Shown one piece after another: positions 46,790 to 57,508 of a DNA stretch of 64,000 nt. The position numbers and the translations under genes are program-made. The first letter of the stretch is position 1; the number at the start of each line of letters is the position of its first letter. The notes under the pieces were generated by a model, which worked only from the letters and a program-made list of their open reading frames with translations, was not told the origin of the DNA and did no database searches. The stretch comes from Melampsora larici-populina 98AG31 (Eukaryota; Basidiomycota; Pucciniomycetes; Pucciniales; Melampsoraceae), in the NCBI RefSeq assembly GCF_000204055.1, contig NW_006768793.1, positions 153,983 through 217,982 on the forward strand, in the 5' to 3' direction.

Positions 46790-47203
46790 GATGCGAGCAA
46801 AGTTTTTGGAAACCGTCCCGCTCTTACGCTATTAGCCAAACTCATCAAGTATCACAAGGTCCCAGCACAACCAAACTTTGCGGGACTCCCGTTGATAGAT
46901 ACACATACCGCAGACGATATTGATCTCGGCTTCCAGGAAGATATTGAAGGATCGACCTTCGAAGGAAGCAACAAATCACATGTTGCAAAAGTGTACCACG
47001 TGCGACTTAAAAGAGCTCTTGTAAAAGGGCTTAGGATTCTGAAGAAAGACAGCCCTTGGCTTGACCACACCTCTTGTGCACGTGAAACTCGGACCCGACC
47101 CCAGGATACCTTTACATGTATCCTCGCAGCGGATCCGAAGGAAAGCGGACAGATGCATCCTAAGATGCTAGGATGCATCTTTTGTGACCTCGTGGCGCTG
47201 TAA
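46790..47203 (+). CDS. Protein-like open frame, probable gene fragment
   Basis: From an acceptor-like TTCGTAG at 46784-46790 the plus frame is open to 47203 (SKVFGNRPALTLLAKLIKYH, then YHVRLKRALVKGLRILKKD, ending CIFCDLVAL). The composition looks coding, but there is no ATG, no domain and no clear upstream exon, so it may be the last exon of a larger gene or a transposon remnant. Near the end is a 12-bp-arm inverted repeat (47151-47180, AGATGCATCCTA and its complement). Confidence 0.35.
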   Translation, partial: DASKVFGNRPALTLLAKLIKYHKVPAQPNFAGLPLIDTHTADDIDLGFQEDIEGSTFEGSNKSHVAKVYHVRLKRALVKGLRILKKDSPWLDHTSCARETRTRPQDTFTCILAADPKESGQMHPKMLGCIFCDLVAL

Positions 47204-47569
47204 GTCGAACACATGCAAAGTATTTCACCATCCTTCACACTTCCTCACACATCTTACCAGCACTTTTCACATTGTTTCACACTCAAACCCGCCTTCAACC
47301 AGTTTTTGAACAAGATAGCCTTCACACTTATTCACCCATCTATCTTCACACCTCTTCACCCATCTACACGGTTTCCACATCTCATCACCAAACACTCCAA
47401 ATCTAAAGTTACCCTTCACCACCTTTCACAGCTGTGACACACATACCCCAACCAAACAAGACCTCTTGTCACCTTCACCAATCCTCACACCCCGATACAT
47501 CCTGCAGCGACCTTCACACCTCTACTAACTCCTCATCTTCACTCGTTCTTCACTCGTTCCTCAGTTATC
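47204..47569. repeat. TTCACAC-rich leader upstream of the FAR1-OTU gene
   Basis: CTTCACACTT, TTCACACCTCTTCACC and similar strings recur irregularly through the 360 bp before the ATG. The same motif dominates the satellite at 51.0-52.35 kb on the other side of the gene. It may be transcribed as a pyrimidine-rich 5' leader. Confidence 0.6.
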
Positions 47570-50500
47570 ATGACCACCAACACAAACACCAACTCAGCCA
47601 ACAACAACACAACCACATACCCTCATCCTATACCCCCTCCTCCAATCGATCTCACATTTCCCAGTCTTGCTGCAGGAGCCACCTATCTCCATGAGTTTGC
47701 CGCCAATCATGGCTTCGAAATCACCACTCTTGAAACCAGACTACCCACCTCGATCCAGTACAAGTGTAGTCTAGGCGATCATAGACACCCAACAAAGGCA
47801 AAGACTCAAGCGAAGACTCAAGCCCAGGAAACTCAATCAACATCAAGTGCTCGCCCCCTCAAGACATGTCCTTTTAGGATAATCTGTCGTCGCAATAGAA
47901 AGGATCACAACTCGTTTTATCTCATCTTTCAAGATGAGAAACATAGTCATCACAATCATCACCCACGAGAAGGACCACCCAAGAAAATCCCATTTTTAAC
48001 ATCACTGCCTCAACCTCAAACCACCAACTCGACTTCGCTTCCTGCTCCCTCTGTTCCACTTCTCACCTTACCATCAGCTATCCCCAACCCGTCGTCTGCA
48101 GGACTCTTGACCCACCAATACCGATTGTTACTGCAAGAGATGAAATCTCTTCCCACCGCTAACCAAACGTACCTACTCAGCTCATTTTTACACGATGTCG
48201 AGTTTGCCAAAGCTATTGCTACCTCATCACTCGCACCTATTCAACCTCGAAGGACCCCCTATCCAGCCCTCCTATCTACTTCTGCTGAAGAGGGAGCTGA
48301 AGACAAAGCCGCCCTCTCCAAAGGAAAAAATTTGATGACTAATATACCTAGAGCTCCCACTGTATCATCGCTGGCTGCCTCAAGTTTGATCCCAAACCTA
48401 CAAATTAGTCCCTTGGATCATCAAGAGCTCATCGATTTTACCATCCAATCGATCAAGTCACCATCACCAGATAGTTCAACTACAATCAATAAGGAAACTC
48501 TTATTCTGTCACCATCGACCTTGCCTAAAAAACCTACCAGTCCTGTTCAAAACTTGAAAGATACAGAAACAGAAGATCACATCAGTACTCACTCACCTTC
48601 CCATCAAGACAGTGAGGAACGTCTTTGGCCAATACCACCCAAAGATATTGTCATTTCCAACCTCGATTCAGCTGCATCAAAGGCTGAGAATCATCCAACC
48701 GAGAAATGTGAGTCATATTCCTTTTGTTCTTTGGATCTCTTTTTTGTTCAACTCTAACTAAAAATCTCTGATTCCTGCAGGTTCTTCACCTTTACCCGAG
48801 TTCAACCTCGATAATCCCATGGAATAACCTGGAGTTGAAGCTGAGCCTTTGAAAAACGAAGATCCCCATGATAAACCCATGGAAGAACCCAAAGTTGGGG
48901 CTGAGAGTTTGAAAAACGAAGATCCGGTGGTTTCAGGAGTACATTGTCCATCGATTTGTGAGAATCATCCAACCGAGAATCGTGAGTCATGATTTGTTTC
49001 TTTCCTCTCTTGTTCGTTCAACTCTAACAAACAATCTGACCCTCGCAGGTTCTTCACCTTTACCCGAATTCAACCTCGAGATCGCCGTGGAAACACCTGA
49101 AGTCAAAGCTGAGCCTTTGAAGACTGAAGATGAGAAGGTTTCAGGAGAAAATTGTGTGTTGAGAGCTGCAGAGGATGTGTTACCCAGCAAGCTCGAACAG
49201 CCTGTCAATGATATCGAGCTCCATTCAGTACTTCCACTTTCCGAACACAGTAAGGCTCCAAAATCTCGAACTCGCAAACGTAAGATCTCCAAGCCTGAAG
49301 ATAATCCGGCACCAAGTCTTCGCACACGGAAAGCAAAATCAAAAGAACCCGGTCAAAACATTCGCAAAGGCAAACCCACAACTATTGCTGATTTGCCGAA
49401 ATTGCCAAAGGGATATGGTTACATCGAAGTCTCAGAGGACGTAGAAAGTGGAGAACAACAAGATGACTCAGTTCCTACCAAGGAAAAAGCCCAGGCTGTC
49501 GGACGAGGCCGAAAGCGCAAAGATCGTGGTACCATCCTTCCCTCAAAAGTCTCTACGCGTCGCCAAGTAGCAGCTGCTGCCAAAGAAGAAGTAGGTCTCA
49601 AAGAAGTAGGTCTCCACCAATTCATCCCAAACAAAAAAACGCTGATGTTAATCTCAATTTTTAGCTAAGAGCAGAATTGGAAACACCAAGAGAGACAGAA
49701 GTTCCCTTGGCAGCAAGTGCCGAAACGCCAAGTACAAGTGCAGAAACAACAGCAGCCAAAGCCGATGTTTTCTTGCCACGTGCCATCAATTCCACCCAGC
49801 CAACATCCGAAGCTCAGTCCTTAAAGCCTCAGAGGCACTTGGAAAAAAAGAAAGTCAGTACCTGCCATGCGTCTCAAAAACAAAGTGTTGCATTTCTAAT
49901 CTGTATCAATTTTGATCTACAGTGTCAAAAACCTTTTATGCCAGAAGAAATGGAGGAACACCTTCAGATTGAGTGTGTTGTTTTGAAGGTATGTATCATT
50001 TGCTTATAAATGTATATCTTGAAGATTAGCACTGAGCCCCTCCTTACCTTACAATTCGACAGAAGTGGCCATTTTTGCAGGATGTACCTCGATACATATT
50101 TCCATTTGTCAAAAATGCTACAGACGTACCAAAGGATGGCCTTTGCGCTTTCTCAACCATCGCAGTCTCACTGGGACTCACCCCAAACCAGGCACCAACT
50201 ATCCGATCAGTCCTTTTACAACACCTACAGTCCAAGTATGACTGGTATGCTGAAAATATCCTCAAGTTTGCTGTTGACATCGATATCACACTTATTGAAT
50301 TGATTTTGAAATCAACTGCTCTAACTGCTGAGCAGAGCAAATGGTTTCTGATGCCATGTGGAGGGTATATCATTGCCAACGCACACCGAAGGCCGGTTAT
50401 TTATTACAGCAAAACTGAAGCAAACTGCTCCTTAATACTTCCATGCTTTGCACCGTACTGCCATGAACTCAAAGACAATGAATGTTATCAACCGATTGTC

Positions 50501-50842
50501 ATGGCCTTCATCAATGAGAATCATTTCATACCTCTCAAACTCGATTTCAATCACAACCTGCCTATCCCTTTCATTCATCCCGATTGGATGGAAGTACGTG
50601 AATTCCAGGTTCACACCTGGTGGTCGGTATATGAGAAAAACATTATTATTTATTTAAATCTCAAATGGCAAAGAGATTGGATCACCAATCAAGATGGATC
50701 TTATTCCAGGCGTGATGCAATAGAAGTTGAGCCGGAGGAAATAGAAGATGAGCCGGAAGAAATGGATGCGAAGGTGGAGGCTGAGGAACTGGCTCGTGAT
50801 TCTGACACAAAATTAACAGAAACAGAGGAACCACAGTGGTAA
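47570..50842 (+). CDS. FAR1-type zinc finger fused to an OTU cysteine protease
   Basis: Exons 47570-48707, (48781-48981), 49049-49590, 49665-49853, 49923-49988 and 50063-50842 join in phase; 904 residues without the bracketed exon. N-terminus: a FAR1/WRKY-GCM1-type finger (ITTLETRLPTSIQYKCSLGD, CPFRIICRRN, EKHSHHNHHP), the DNA-binding domain of Mutator-like elements and their descendants. A long disordered, Lys/Arg-rich middle includes KAPKSRTRKRKI and VGRGRKRKDRG. C-terminus (about the last 260 residues): an OTU fold with the catalytic Cys in DVPKDGLCAFSTIAVSLG and the catalytic His in AFINENHFIPLKL. OTU enzymes remove ubiquitin. There is no MULE transposase domain, so this is either a transposon accessory protein or a domesticated one. 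The 201-nt second exon holds TAA at 48825-48827 and is frame-neutral if skipped. Confidence 0.75.
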
Positions 50843-50999
50843 ATGTATGTTGTCTATGTTACCCATCATGCTTGCCATTCTGTGATTTTAATTTGTTGTT
50901 GCAATAAAACAAGCAATATTTCTTTCATAAATAAGTTGAAGTGCTATTACAAATAAATGCACTTCACCTACAAGAAGCAATAATAAGGATTGGTCCTCA

Positions 51000-52350
51000 A
51001 ATATGTGTTAAGTGTGTCAAGCATGATTTTCACTGTAAGAGGTGTGATTACATACTTCACACCTATTCACAATGATTGGAGGATATGATAGTTTCTCTCC
51101 TATCCACGTGTTGAATACAAATTCCCACATTGTTCCAACACCTACAATAAGTGACAAGATGAATAGGTGGGAAATTATCAATTCACACATCCTCAAATGA
51201 GTGTCAATTGTGTGAAGCATGATATTCAATTTTTCAGAGAGGTGTGAATGATAATTTCCCACCTCTTCACTCTGCCTTGAGGATGTGTGAAGGATATTTT
51301 CACTCCTATCCATGTGTTAAATTCACTTATATTCACTTTCAGAGAGGTGTGAATGATAATTTCCCACCTCTTCACTCTGCCTTGAGGATGTGTGAAGGAT
51401 ATTTTCACTCCTATCCATGTGTTAAATTCACTTATTTATTGTTATTGGTTCACACCTTCAATAGGTAATTTATCATTCACACATCCTCAAATAAGTGTGA
51501 AGCCTGTGTCGCATCAGTTTCACTTGGAGAGGTGTGAAAAAATTCTTCACATCTCTTCACACTGATTCAGGGATGTGTGAAGGATAATTTCACTCCTACC
51601 CATGTGTTAGACACAAGTTCTCTTATGGATTCATACCTACGAGAAGTGACAAGAATAATAGGTGGGAATTTATTCTTCACACATCCTCCAATCAGTGTGA
51701 AGATATTGAAGCATGATATTCTCTTTCAGAAGTGTGAAAACATACGTCACACCAACATACTTCACACCTCTTCACACTGGTTTGGGGGTGTGTGAATGTG
51801 AAGGATACTTTCACTCCTCTGCATGTCTTAAACACTAATTCACCTATTCATTCACCCTACAATAGGGGATTTATCCTTCACACATCTCCCAATAAGTGTA
51901 AAGCATCTGAAGCACCATTTTTGCTTGTAGAGGTGTGAAAACATACGTCTTCACACGTCTTCACACTTCTTCACACCTATTTGAGGATGTGTGAAGGATA
52001 AATTCACACCTCTCCTGGTGTTAAATTCACTTGATCATTGATTCACACCTACAATAGGGAATTTATCCTTCACACATCTCCAAATAAGTGTGAAGCGTGT
52101 GAAGCATCATTTTCACTTGTAGAGGTGTGAAAACATATGTCTTCACACGTCTGCACACTGATTTGAGGATGTGTGAAGGATAAATTCACTCCTCTCCTGG
52201 TGTCAAATTCACTTGTTTATTGATTCAAACCAACAATAAGGTATTTATCCTTCCCACATCTCCAAATAAGTGGGAAGCGTGTGAAGGATCATTGTCAGTT
52301 TTGGAGGTGTGAAAACAGAATTCACACACCTTCATGACTTCTTCATAAAC
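51000..52350. repeat. TTCACACCTC satellite, units of roughly 105-140 bp
   Basis: Ten or so irregular units, each with GAGGTGTGAA, CTTCACACCTCTTCACAC or a variant, GGATGTGTGAAGGATA and GTGTTAAATTCACTT. The two units at 51235-51330 and 51340-51435 are identical over about 96 bp (period 105), so duplication is recent there. It lies between the convergent FAR1-OTU and TET/JBP genes and has no coding capacity. Confidence 0.9.
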
Positions 52351-52703
52351 AAGTGTAAAGAGTGTTTTCACTGCTACCTATGTTGAAAAGTTGGTCTCAA
52401 CTGCAAATGTCTCTGGATTCGTTCAATCCAGAGATTACTAAAGAACAGTGTTATTTCACAACAGTTTCATGCATACCCTTCCAAAATTTGATTTCGAATC
52501 AAATTCTATATCAGATATAAATATACAGGGAATGGCTTTTGGACATTACAGATCCTCCTCCAAAGCTTCACTGATTCAATTCCAAAGAAGAATATGAAAA
52601 ATAACTGTAACTATATGTGACATTTACAATCAGCAGAAATGAAAAAATGAAAACTTGAGATATAGATTCATCATTTGGCAACTTCAAGAGATATAAGCAA
52701 GGC
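52351..52703. other. 3' flank of the TET/JBP-like gene
   Basis: AT-rich sequence between the satellite and the stop of the minus-strand gene. It presumably holds its 3' UTR. No gene seen. Confidence 0.45.
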
Positions 52704-54210
52704 TCAGGGCAATTGCTGGATCAAAGCTTGCACTTTGGCTACCCTTTTCTCCCTAGCCAAATCTGCACGCATCTTTAGACGTGCTGTCTCACGATCCATC
52801 TTGACACGGTTCTCATCTATATAAGTTTTTACTCGCTGGGCCCGGAATTCCTCCCACTCAAGTGGGGTCTTACCCTCCTTCTCATTCTCGAGTAGTTGGA
52901 TCCGATTGACAAGGGTTTCGGAAATTTGACAAGATGATCCGAATTGGGTGACTTTACACTCTTTTGGGGGTACTGCCTTTCCTTTTTCATCAAGTGAACA
53001 CGAGGATGTCGTATAATGGGGAATCTGATGGAGTGTTTGATCAATATTCTCATCAAGTATGATGTATGATGAGTGTACTTACTTTAGTATCCCATAACAT
53101 CTCATACAGGCCATTGCAACGACTCAAAGCAATCTTAATGCCAAAGTCCTTCACTACAAAGTACAGATCTTCAACCGATCCTAGTAACTTTGCCTCTTCC
53201 TGGCTGCATGGAACCCCGGTCGCCCTAATGATGAGTCCAAAAAGGCCAAAGGCATATCGGGTGTGATCCTTGTCGGTATGCACGCGATTGGCAAAACCAT
53301 CACATGATACTGCGATGTTAGACGCAAAAACCAAACCATTAGGCGTATCCTGCCACTTCTCGTCGTCAAAACCAGGGACATTTGTAGTGAGGCCAAGGGC
53401 AAGGTTCGTTTTGAATACATATAGTGAAAGGCTTGCAAATCGGCCTGCTAGGAAATCACGGATGATATGAAATCGTTCCATCCGTTGCTTGTTGGTTAAC
53501 ATGCGATCTATGGAAGTTGCGGTAAAGGCGGCCATAGCATAGGCACCTACATCATGATATCACAACAGTGATATCATTAGTGTATCTTCACATGTGACGT
53601 GCTGAATGAGAGTCAGATAGCAAAATTACTAACCAAGTGATTTGCCCGGATCTGTTCCACCTTGCCATCCACAACACCCCATCCAACCACAAACATGTTC
53701 ATCATCTCGGTGATCATGTTCATATTGTTGGTCATTGGGATGTTTGAGGTTGTTCTTATCTTTGTGAGAGCCGTTGATTTTACATTCGTAACGTGCTTGT
53801 GCGTGCTGGAAGATGGTGGATATAGAATGATTGAATTGCTTTCTCAGGTCATCATCCATCGTGCGAAACCTTGAACATCGAACAGCTAGGACTAAAGACA
53901 GGTCCGCTTTGTTGATAACTGCAACAGTTCCGTGAGAAATTTCGATGTCTTTCACTTTGTCAGTATCCTTTCGATCGTGGGGTCCCAAACGGAAAATGAA
54001 CTTGGTGTTGAGTGGTAGCCCGAGTTCCGTGGCCAATTGACACTTGATGGCTGTACGCTTTTGGTGAAAACGATAGAATGCATGTCCAATACCTCCTTTC
54101 TTCTCCCGATTGTGCTGATATTTGCGGTAAGAAGGCGATGTTTTCAATTGATAATTCGCGGGCTTTCCTCCTGCTGCCCTTTGGGCTGCTCGGTTCCGCT
54201 TGCGTCCCAT
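52704..54210 (-). CDS. TET/JBP-like 2-oxoglutarate/Fe(II) dioxygenase
   Basis: Exons 54210-53634, 53546-53083 and 53024-52704 join in phase to 453 residues. Start MGRKRNRAAQRAAGGKPANY. The fungal Tet-like family hallmarks are present: CGWMGCCGWQGG, LGAYA across the first splice, NIAVSCDGFANRVHTDKDHT with the Fe-binding H-x-D (HTD), then YAFGLFGLI, CNGLYEMLWDTK and, directly across the second splice, IPHYTTSS, which supplies the distal His. The C-terminal 100 residues are a charged coiled coil (EWEEFRAQRVKTYIDENRVK). The family oxidises 5-methylcytosine in DNA in other organisms; in basidiomycetes it is expanded and linked to KDZ transposons. Key residues appear intact and there is no stop. 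Whether this copy is an active methylcytosine oxidase or a transposon passenger is unknown. Confidence 0.85.
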
Positions 54211-54381
54211 GATGTGACGATCCTATGGACACGAAAGCTAAGGTCCATGCATCAGTCCGATAATATGACCCGAAGTTTTTGACGGTAGGTGGGTGAGATG
54301 TGGGGATGATGGACGTACAGTTCTAAAGGAAAGATATCAGAGAATATATGTCGTGCTGACCCCCAAAGGTGATTCTCGGAC

Positions 54382-54633
54382 CTGACATTAATCGATGAAT
54401 ATAAATCAATGCAATTTATTTGACAGCTACTAGACAACTTGGATGACAGCAATCGCAGTATCTAAACTTACAAGAGGTTGTCGAGGATAGAGAACGATAT
54501 AGCGCGTCGGGTCCAAAGGATCGAACCCGTTCGATTTTAAATCGGACCTGATGACATCAATATATCAATATAAATCATTTCTTTTTGATCGGAAGCACCT
54601 CGAGAACTTGGGTGAAAGCAATCGCAGAATCTA
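54382..54633. repeat. Tandem duplication upstream of the TET/JBP gene
   Basis: 54382-54510 (CCTGACATTAATCGATG to TATAGCGCG) is repeated from 54547, with CAATCGCAG(A/T)ATCTA in both. The second unit is cut at 54632-54633 by the 2.8-kb insertion and resumes at 57463, running to TTTAGCGCG at about 57508. Confidence 0.8.
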
Positions 54634-55712
54634 CTGTCGTTCCCAAAAAGGTTGCCACATCGCCAAAAAAAATTGTTGAGGTGGTCCGTGCGCGCTGTCA
54701 GAATCTGACAAGAGAAGACAGCACAGAACCTCTCTCTCTCTTTCAAAGTCCTTAGCTTTGAAAGAGAGAGAGGGAACCCTCTTTCTGGAATCCACGAATC
54801 CAATTCTTTTTCCCCCATTATCTGCCAAACCACCTCGTCCGTTTTAAAATTTCGATTTTTAATTTCTTATTTAGGTTATTGCTTCGACTCAAAAACAAAA
54901 GAAAACAATTGGCTCAACATGGTTCCTTCAACACAAGACTCGGCTTTAACACTTGATTGTAAGTTTGCCTCCTACGAAAGGCACGCATCGTGGGACTGGT
55001 CCATGGAAAAGAAAGTGCGCGCTCTCTACGAAGATACAATTCCTAGAAAGTGAAATTATGTGGGAAGAGACAACTTATAGAGAACTCTCTAACCCAATCA
55101 GGTTAAATGATCTAGGACCTATGACCTTTAGAGGAGGATGAGTCACTGCTCAATTCCTGCTGTCCTAAGACCACGTCCTAGAAAAGAGTTATATAACAAG
55201 TTGTTCGTATTAGACTTTGTTCTCTAGCCCAATTTATTCATTTCACTGATTTATCATCATCTCTTTAGTTTCCAACTCCTAATCTACAATCCATTCTAGA
55301 GTTTTAATACTCCAAATAGTTATCTATTTTATTTTTGATCCTCCCTCCCACCCCCATAGCCTAATACTAGTTTCGCACAACTTAGAGGAGGGTTCACACT
55401 AGTAGTTTGAACTCTCCCCTAAGAGAAACCTACTAACACGTTTCTATTTTCTACTCCAGGTTTCAGGGGAAGGGGAACCTTCCCCTGGAGCCTACCGCCC
55501 ACTTCTACTTCCTTACCTCACTTAGTAAAAAACTAAGCAAGGTAAGGAATAACTTTAGTAAGAAATGTAAGAGTTACTATTTGAGAATGGACCCATATTT
55601 AGTCCAGCAAATTCCCCACAAAAAAAGTTGACTTTCAAAATTCAATTTTACTAAGTTTTTTGAATTAGTTTCAGTTTCAGAAATCAAACAAGCTCGATTG
55701 TAGCAAGAAATG

Positions 55713-56117
55713 AAATGGATCCCGAAATCAACATTTTATTAATCAAATCATCAGAAGGATTGAAAAGATTACAAACTCGTGAACAACTTTTAAGAACAAC
55801 TTTAAGCAATCACTAACCATGAACTCTTGTTTGTTTTGCTTTCAAAGAAATCCAATCGAATTAACTTTTTTTTGTGGTGGTGGGGGGGGCTTAATTTTTT
55901 CTTCTTCTGCTTCCGGTTTAGATTGAGAAAAGAGATTCAGCTTATGTAGATAAAGAAGAAACAGTTGAACAGGAAGAAGAAGAAGTTGAAGGTATAGAAG
56001 AAATGAATCAAATCAGATTAGAGAAAAAGGTTTTGATTGATGAATTAAATGAACTTGAAAAACAAATTGAAAAACAAACCAGTTTGATTAACTCAGTCCC
56101 ATCAGTTCCTCATTGAC
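55713..56117 (+). CDS. Possible small acidic coiled-coil gene or captured fragment
   Basis: ATG 55713 opens MDPEINILLIKSSEGLKRLQ and ends at a stop after 33 codons. A second open stretch after an acceptor-like GGTTTAG (55914-55920) reads IEKRDSAYVDKEETVEQE, then LEKKVLIDELNELEKQIEKQ, and ends PSVPH-stop at 56117. Together they look like a small coiled-coil protein, but no donor joins them in frame, so the gene is broken or misread. Its place inside a TIR element suggests capture of host sequence. Confidence 0.3.
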
Positions 56118-56635
56118 ATTGACAAGCACATCCTATTTAACCTCTCGCTTTGTTTCTTTTTGTTTTTAGTGCTTCAGATCACTCAAACCACCGAGCCATC
56201 TGCTTATCCTGTTCGACTCAAACCTCATGAAATTGTTTTTTCATTTCAGATTGGCTTTTGAGAAGATAATTTGTCTGCCTTTCTAGTTATCTGTAAATCA
56301 GTTAGATTGATGATAAGCTGTCCGAGTCAAATTGGTTTTGCAGAAAAACTTTTGTTTTTTAGTTTAGTAGATAGACTGTTAAAATGAAATCTACTGGTTT
56401 GTTATTAATTTTCCACATCGATTTAATCGGTGCAGATTGATCCAATGATTGAGCCGATCAACCGAAAAGAATCAAATCAAGTGATGCAATCACAAAGGGC
56501 TTTAACAATGATGAAAAGCCTTTGTCTCTCACTAAGAGAGTTATATTCTGTTGAGGTGTCCTCAATTCAGACCTAACATTGATACAAAATCGAGCACTAA
56601 AAATATGACCTTTCTGTCTTTTTGAAAAACAGACA

Positions 56636-56675
56636 GGTCCATGTCTCATGATTTCTTGAACATGAGACATGGACC
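56636..56675. other. Perfect 15-bp inverted repeat (hairpin)
   Basis: Arms GGTCCATGTCTCATG and CATGAGACATGGACC with a 10-nt loop, inside the 2.8-kb element. Possibly the mark of a smaller nested insertion. Confidence 0.85.
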
Positions 56676-57508
56676 TTGCTTGAAAAGAATTCAAACTTAG
56701 TTGAAAAGACCATCAACCCGCTTCGTTTGTTATCGGTTTACATCGATTCACTTTATTGAAATTGAGATGTTTCTTGTTTCTGTTTCTATCAATCACTTGT
56801 TACAACCAAACTTTGAAAAAAATTAAGATATCAATTGAAAAGCAACTCAGTGACCAAAAGAAGACTACAAATTACTGTGTCCTATTAATTGAAGGTGAAA
56901 ACAAATGATTGAAAAAAAGATATCAAAAAAGCAAATTGATGAGATCCAATTGGTTGAAGATGAACCAATACTAATTATTGCAAGTTATAATTTGGAATGC
57001 CGAGTTTTGAGTCGAAGGGACCAGGTTAAGCAGATTGATCATTTTTTTTGAGTGGAAGAGAAGATTTAAATAAGACCATGAAAATTGAATTTTGAAAGCC
57101 GATTTCTTTGTGGTGGAATTTGTTCAACTAAATATGGGAGTTATAATAAAGCCAAGTCTTGTGTTGAAGGAACCATGTTGAGCCAATTGTTTTCTTTTGT
57201 TCTTGAGTTGAAGCAATGACCTAAATAAGAAATCAAAAAATCAAATTTTAAAACGGATGAGGTGGTTTGGCGGAAACTGGGGGAAAAAGAATTGGATTCG
57301 TGGATTCCAAAAAGAGGGTTCCCTCTCTCTCTTTCAAAGCTAAGGACTTTGAAAGAGAGAGAGAGGTTCTGTGCTGTCTTCTCTTGTCGGATTCTGACAG
57401 CGCGCACGGACCACCTCAACGATTTTTTTTTGGCGATGTGGCAACCTTTTTGGGAACGACAGTAAACTGACACAATATTGTTCAAGATACAGAACAATTT
57501 AGCGCGTG

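Larger units (their letters stand above)
54634..57462. mobile_element. 2.8-kb element with TIRs of about 315 bp, inserted at TA
   Basis: 54634-54948 and 57150-57462 are inverted copies (starting CTGTCGTTCCCAAAAAGG), including a CTCTCTCTTTCAAAG palindromic block. TA flanks both sides (54632-54633 and 57463-57464). The adjacent duplicate at 54455-54470 shows the uninterrupted site ATCTAAAC, which confirms both the boundaries and the TA duplication. TA targets suggest the Tc1/mariner group, but the very long TIRs and CTGTCG ends are unusual. The 2.2-kb interior has no transposase, only a possible small host-like gene fragment at 55713-56117 and a 15-bp-arm hairpin at 56636-56675. Confidence 0.85.

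Noticed and set aside
46852..47238. Minus-strand 128-codon frame opposite the 46790-47203 fragment
   Set aside because: Antisense shadow; the composition of the plus frame is more protein-like.
51000..52350. CRISPR array or telomere, suggested by the repeating TTCACAC units
   Set aside because: Units are irregular in length with no unique spacers of constant size, and the motif is not a telomeric repeat; it is a satellite.
54515..54540. tRNA-like B-box (GGTTCGATCC) on the minus strand
   Set aside because: No complementary T-stem, no A-box at the right distance and no cloverleaf could be folded; it overlaps a short local palindrome.
54720..54835. Glu/Arg/Ser-rich frames around the CTCTCTCTTTC block and their mirror at 57300-57400
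   Set aside because: Both arise from the inverted arms of the same element and its simple-sequence palindrome; no conserved protein signal.
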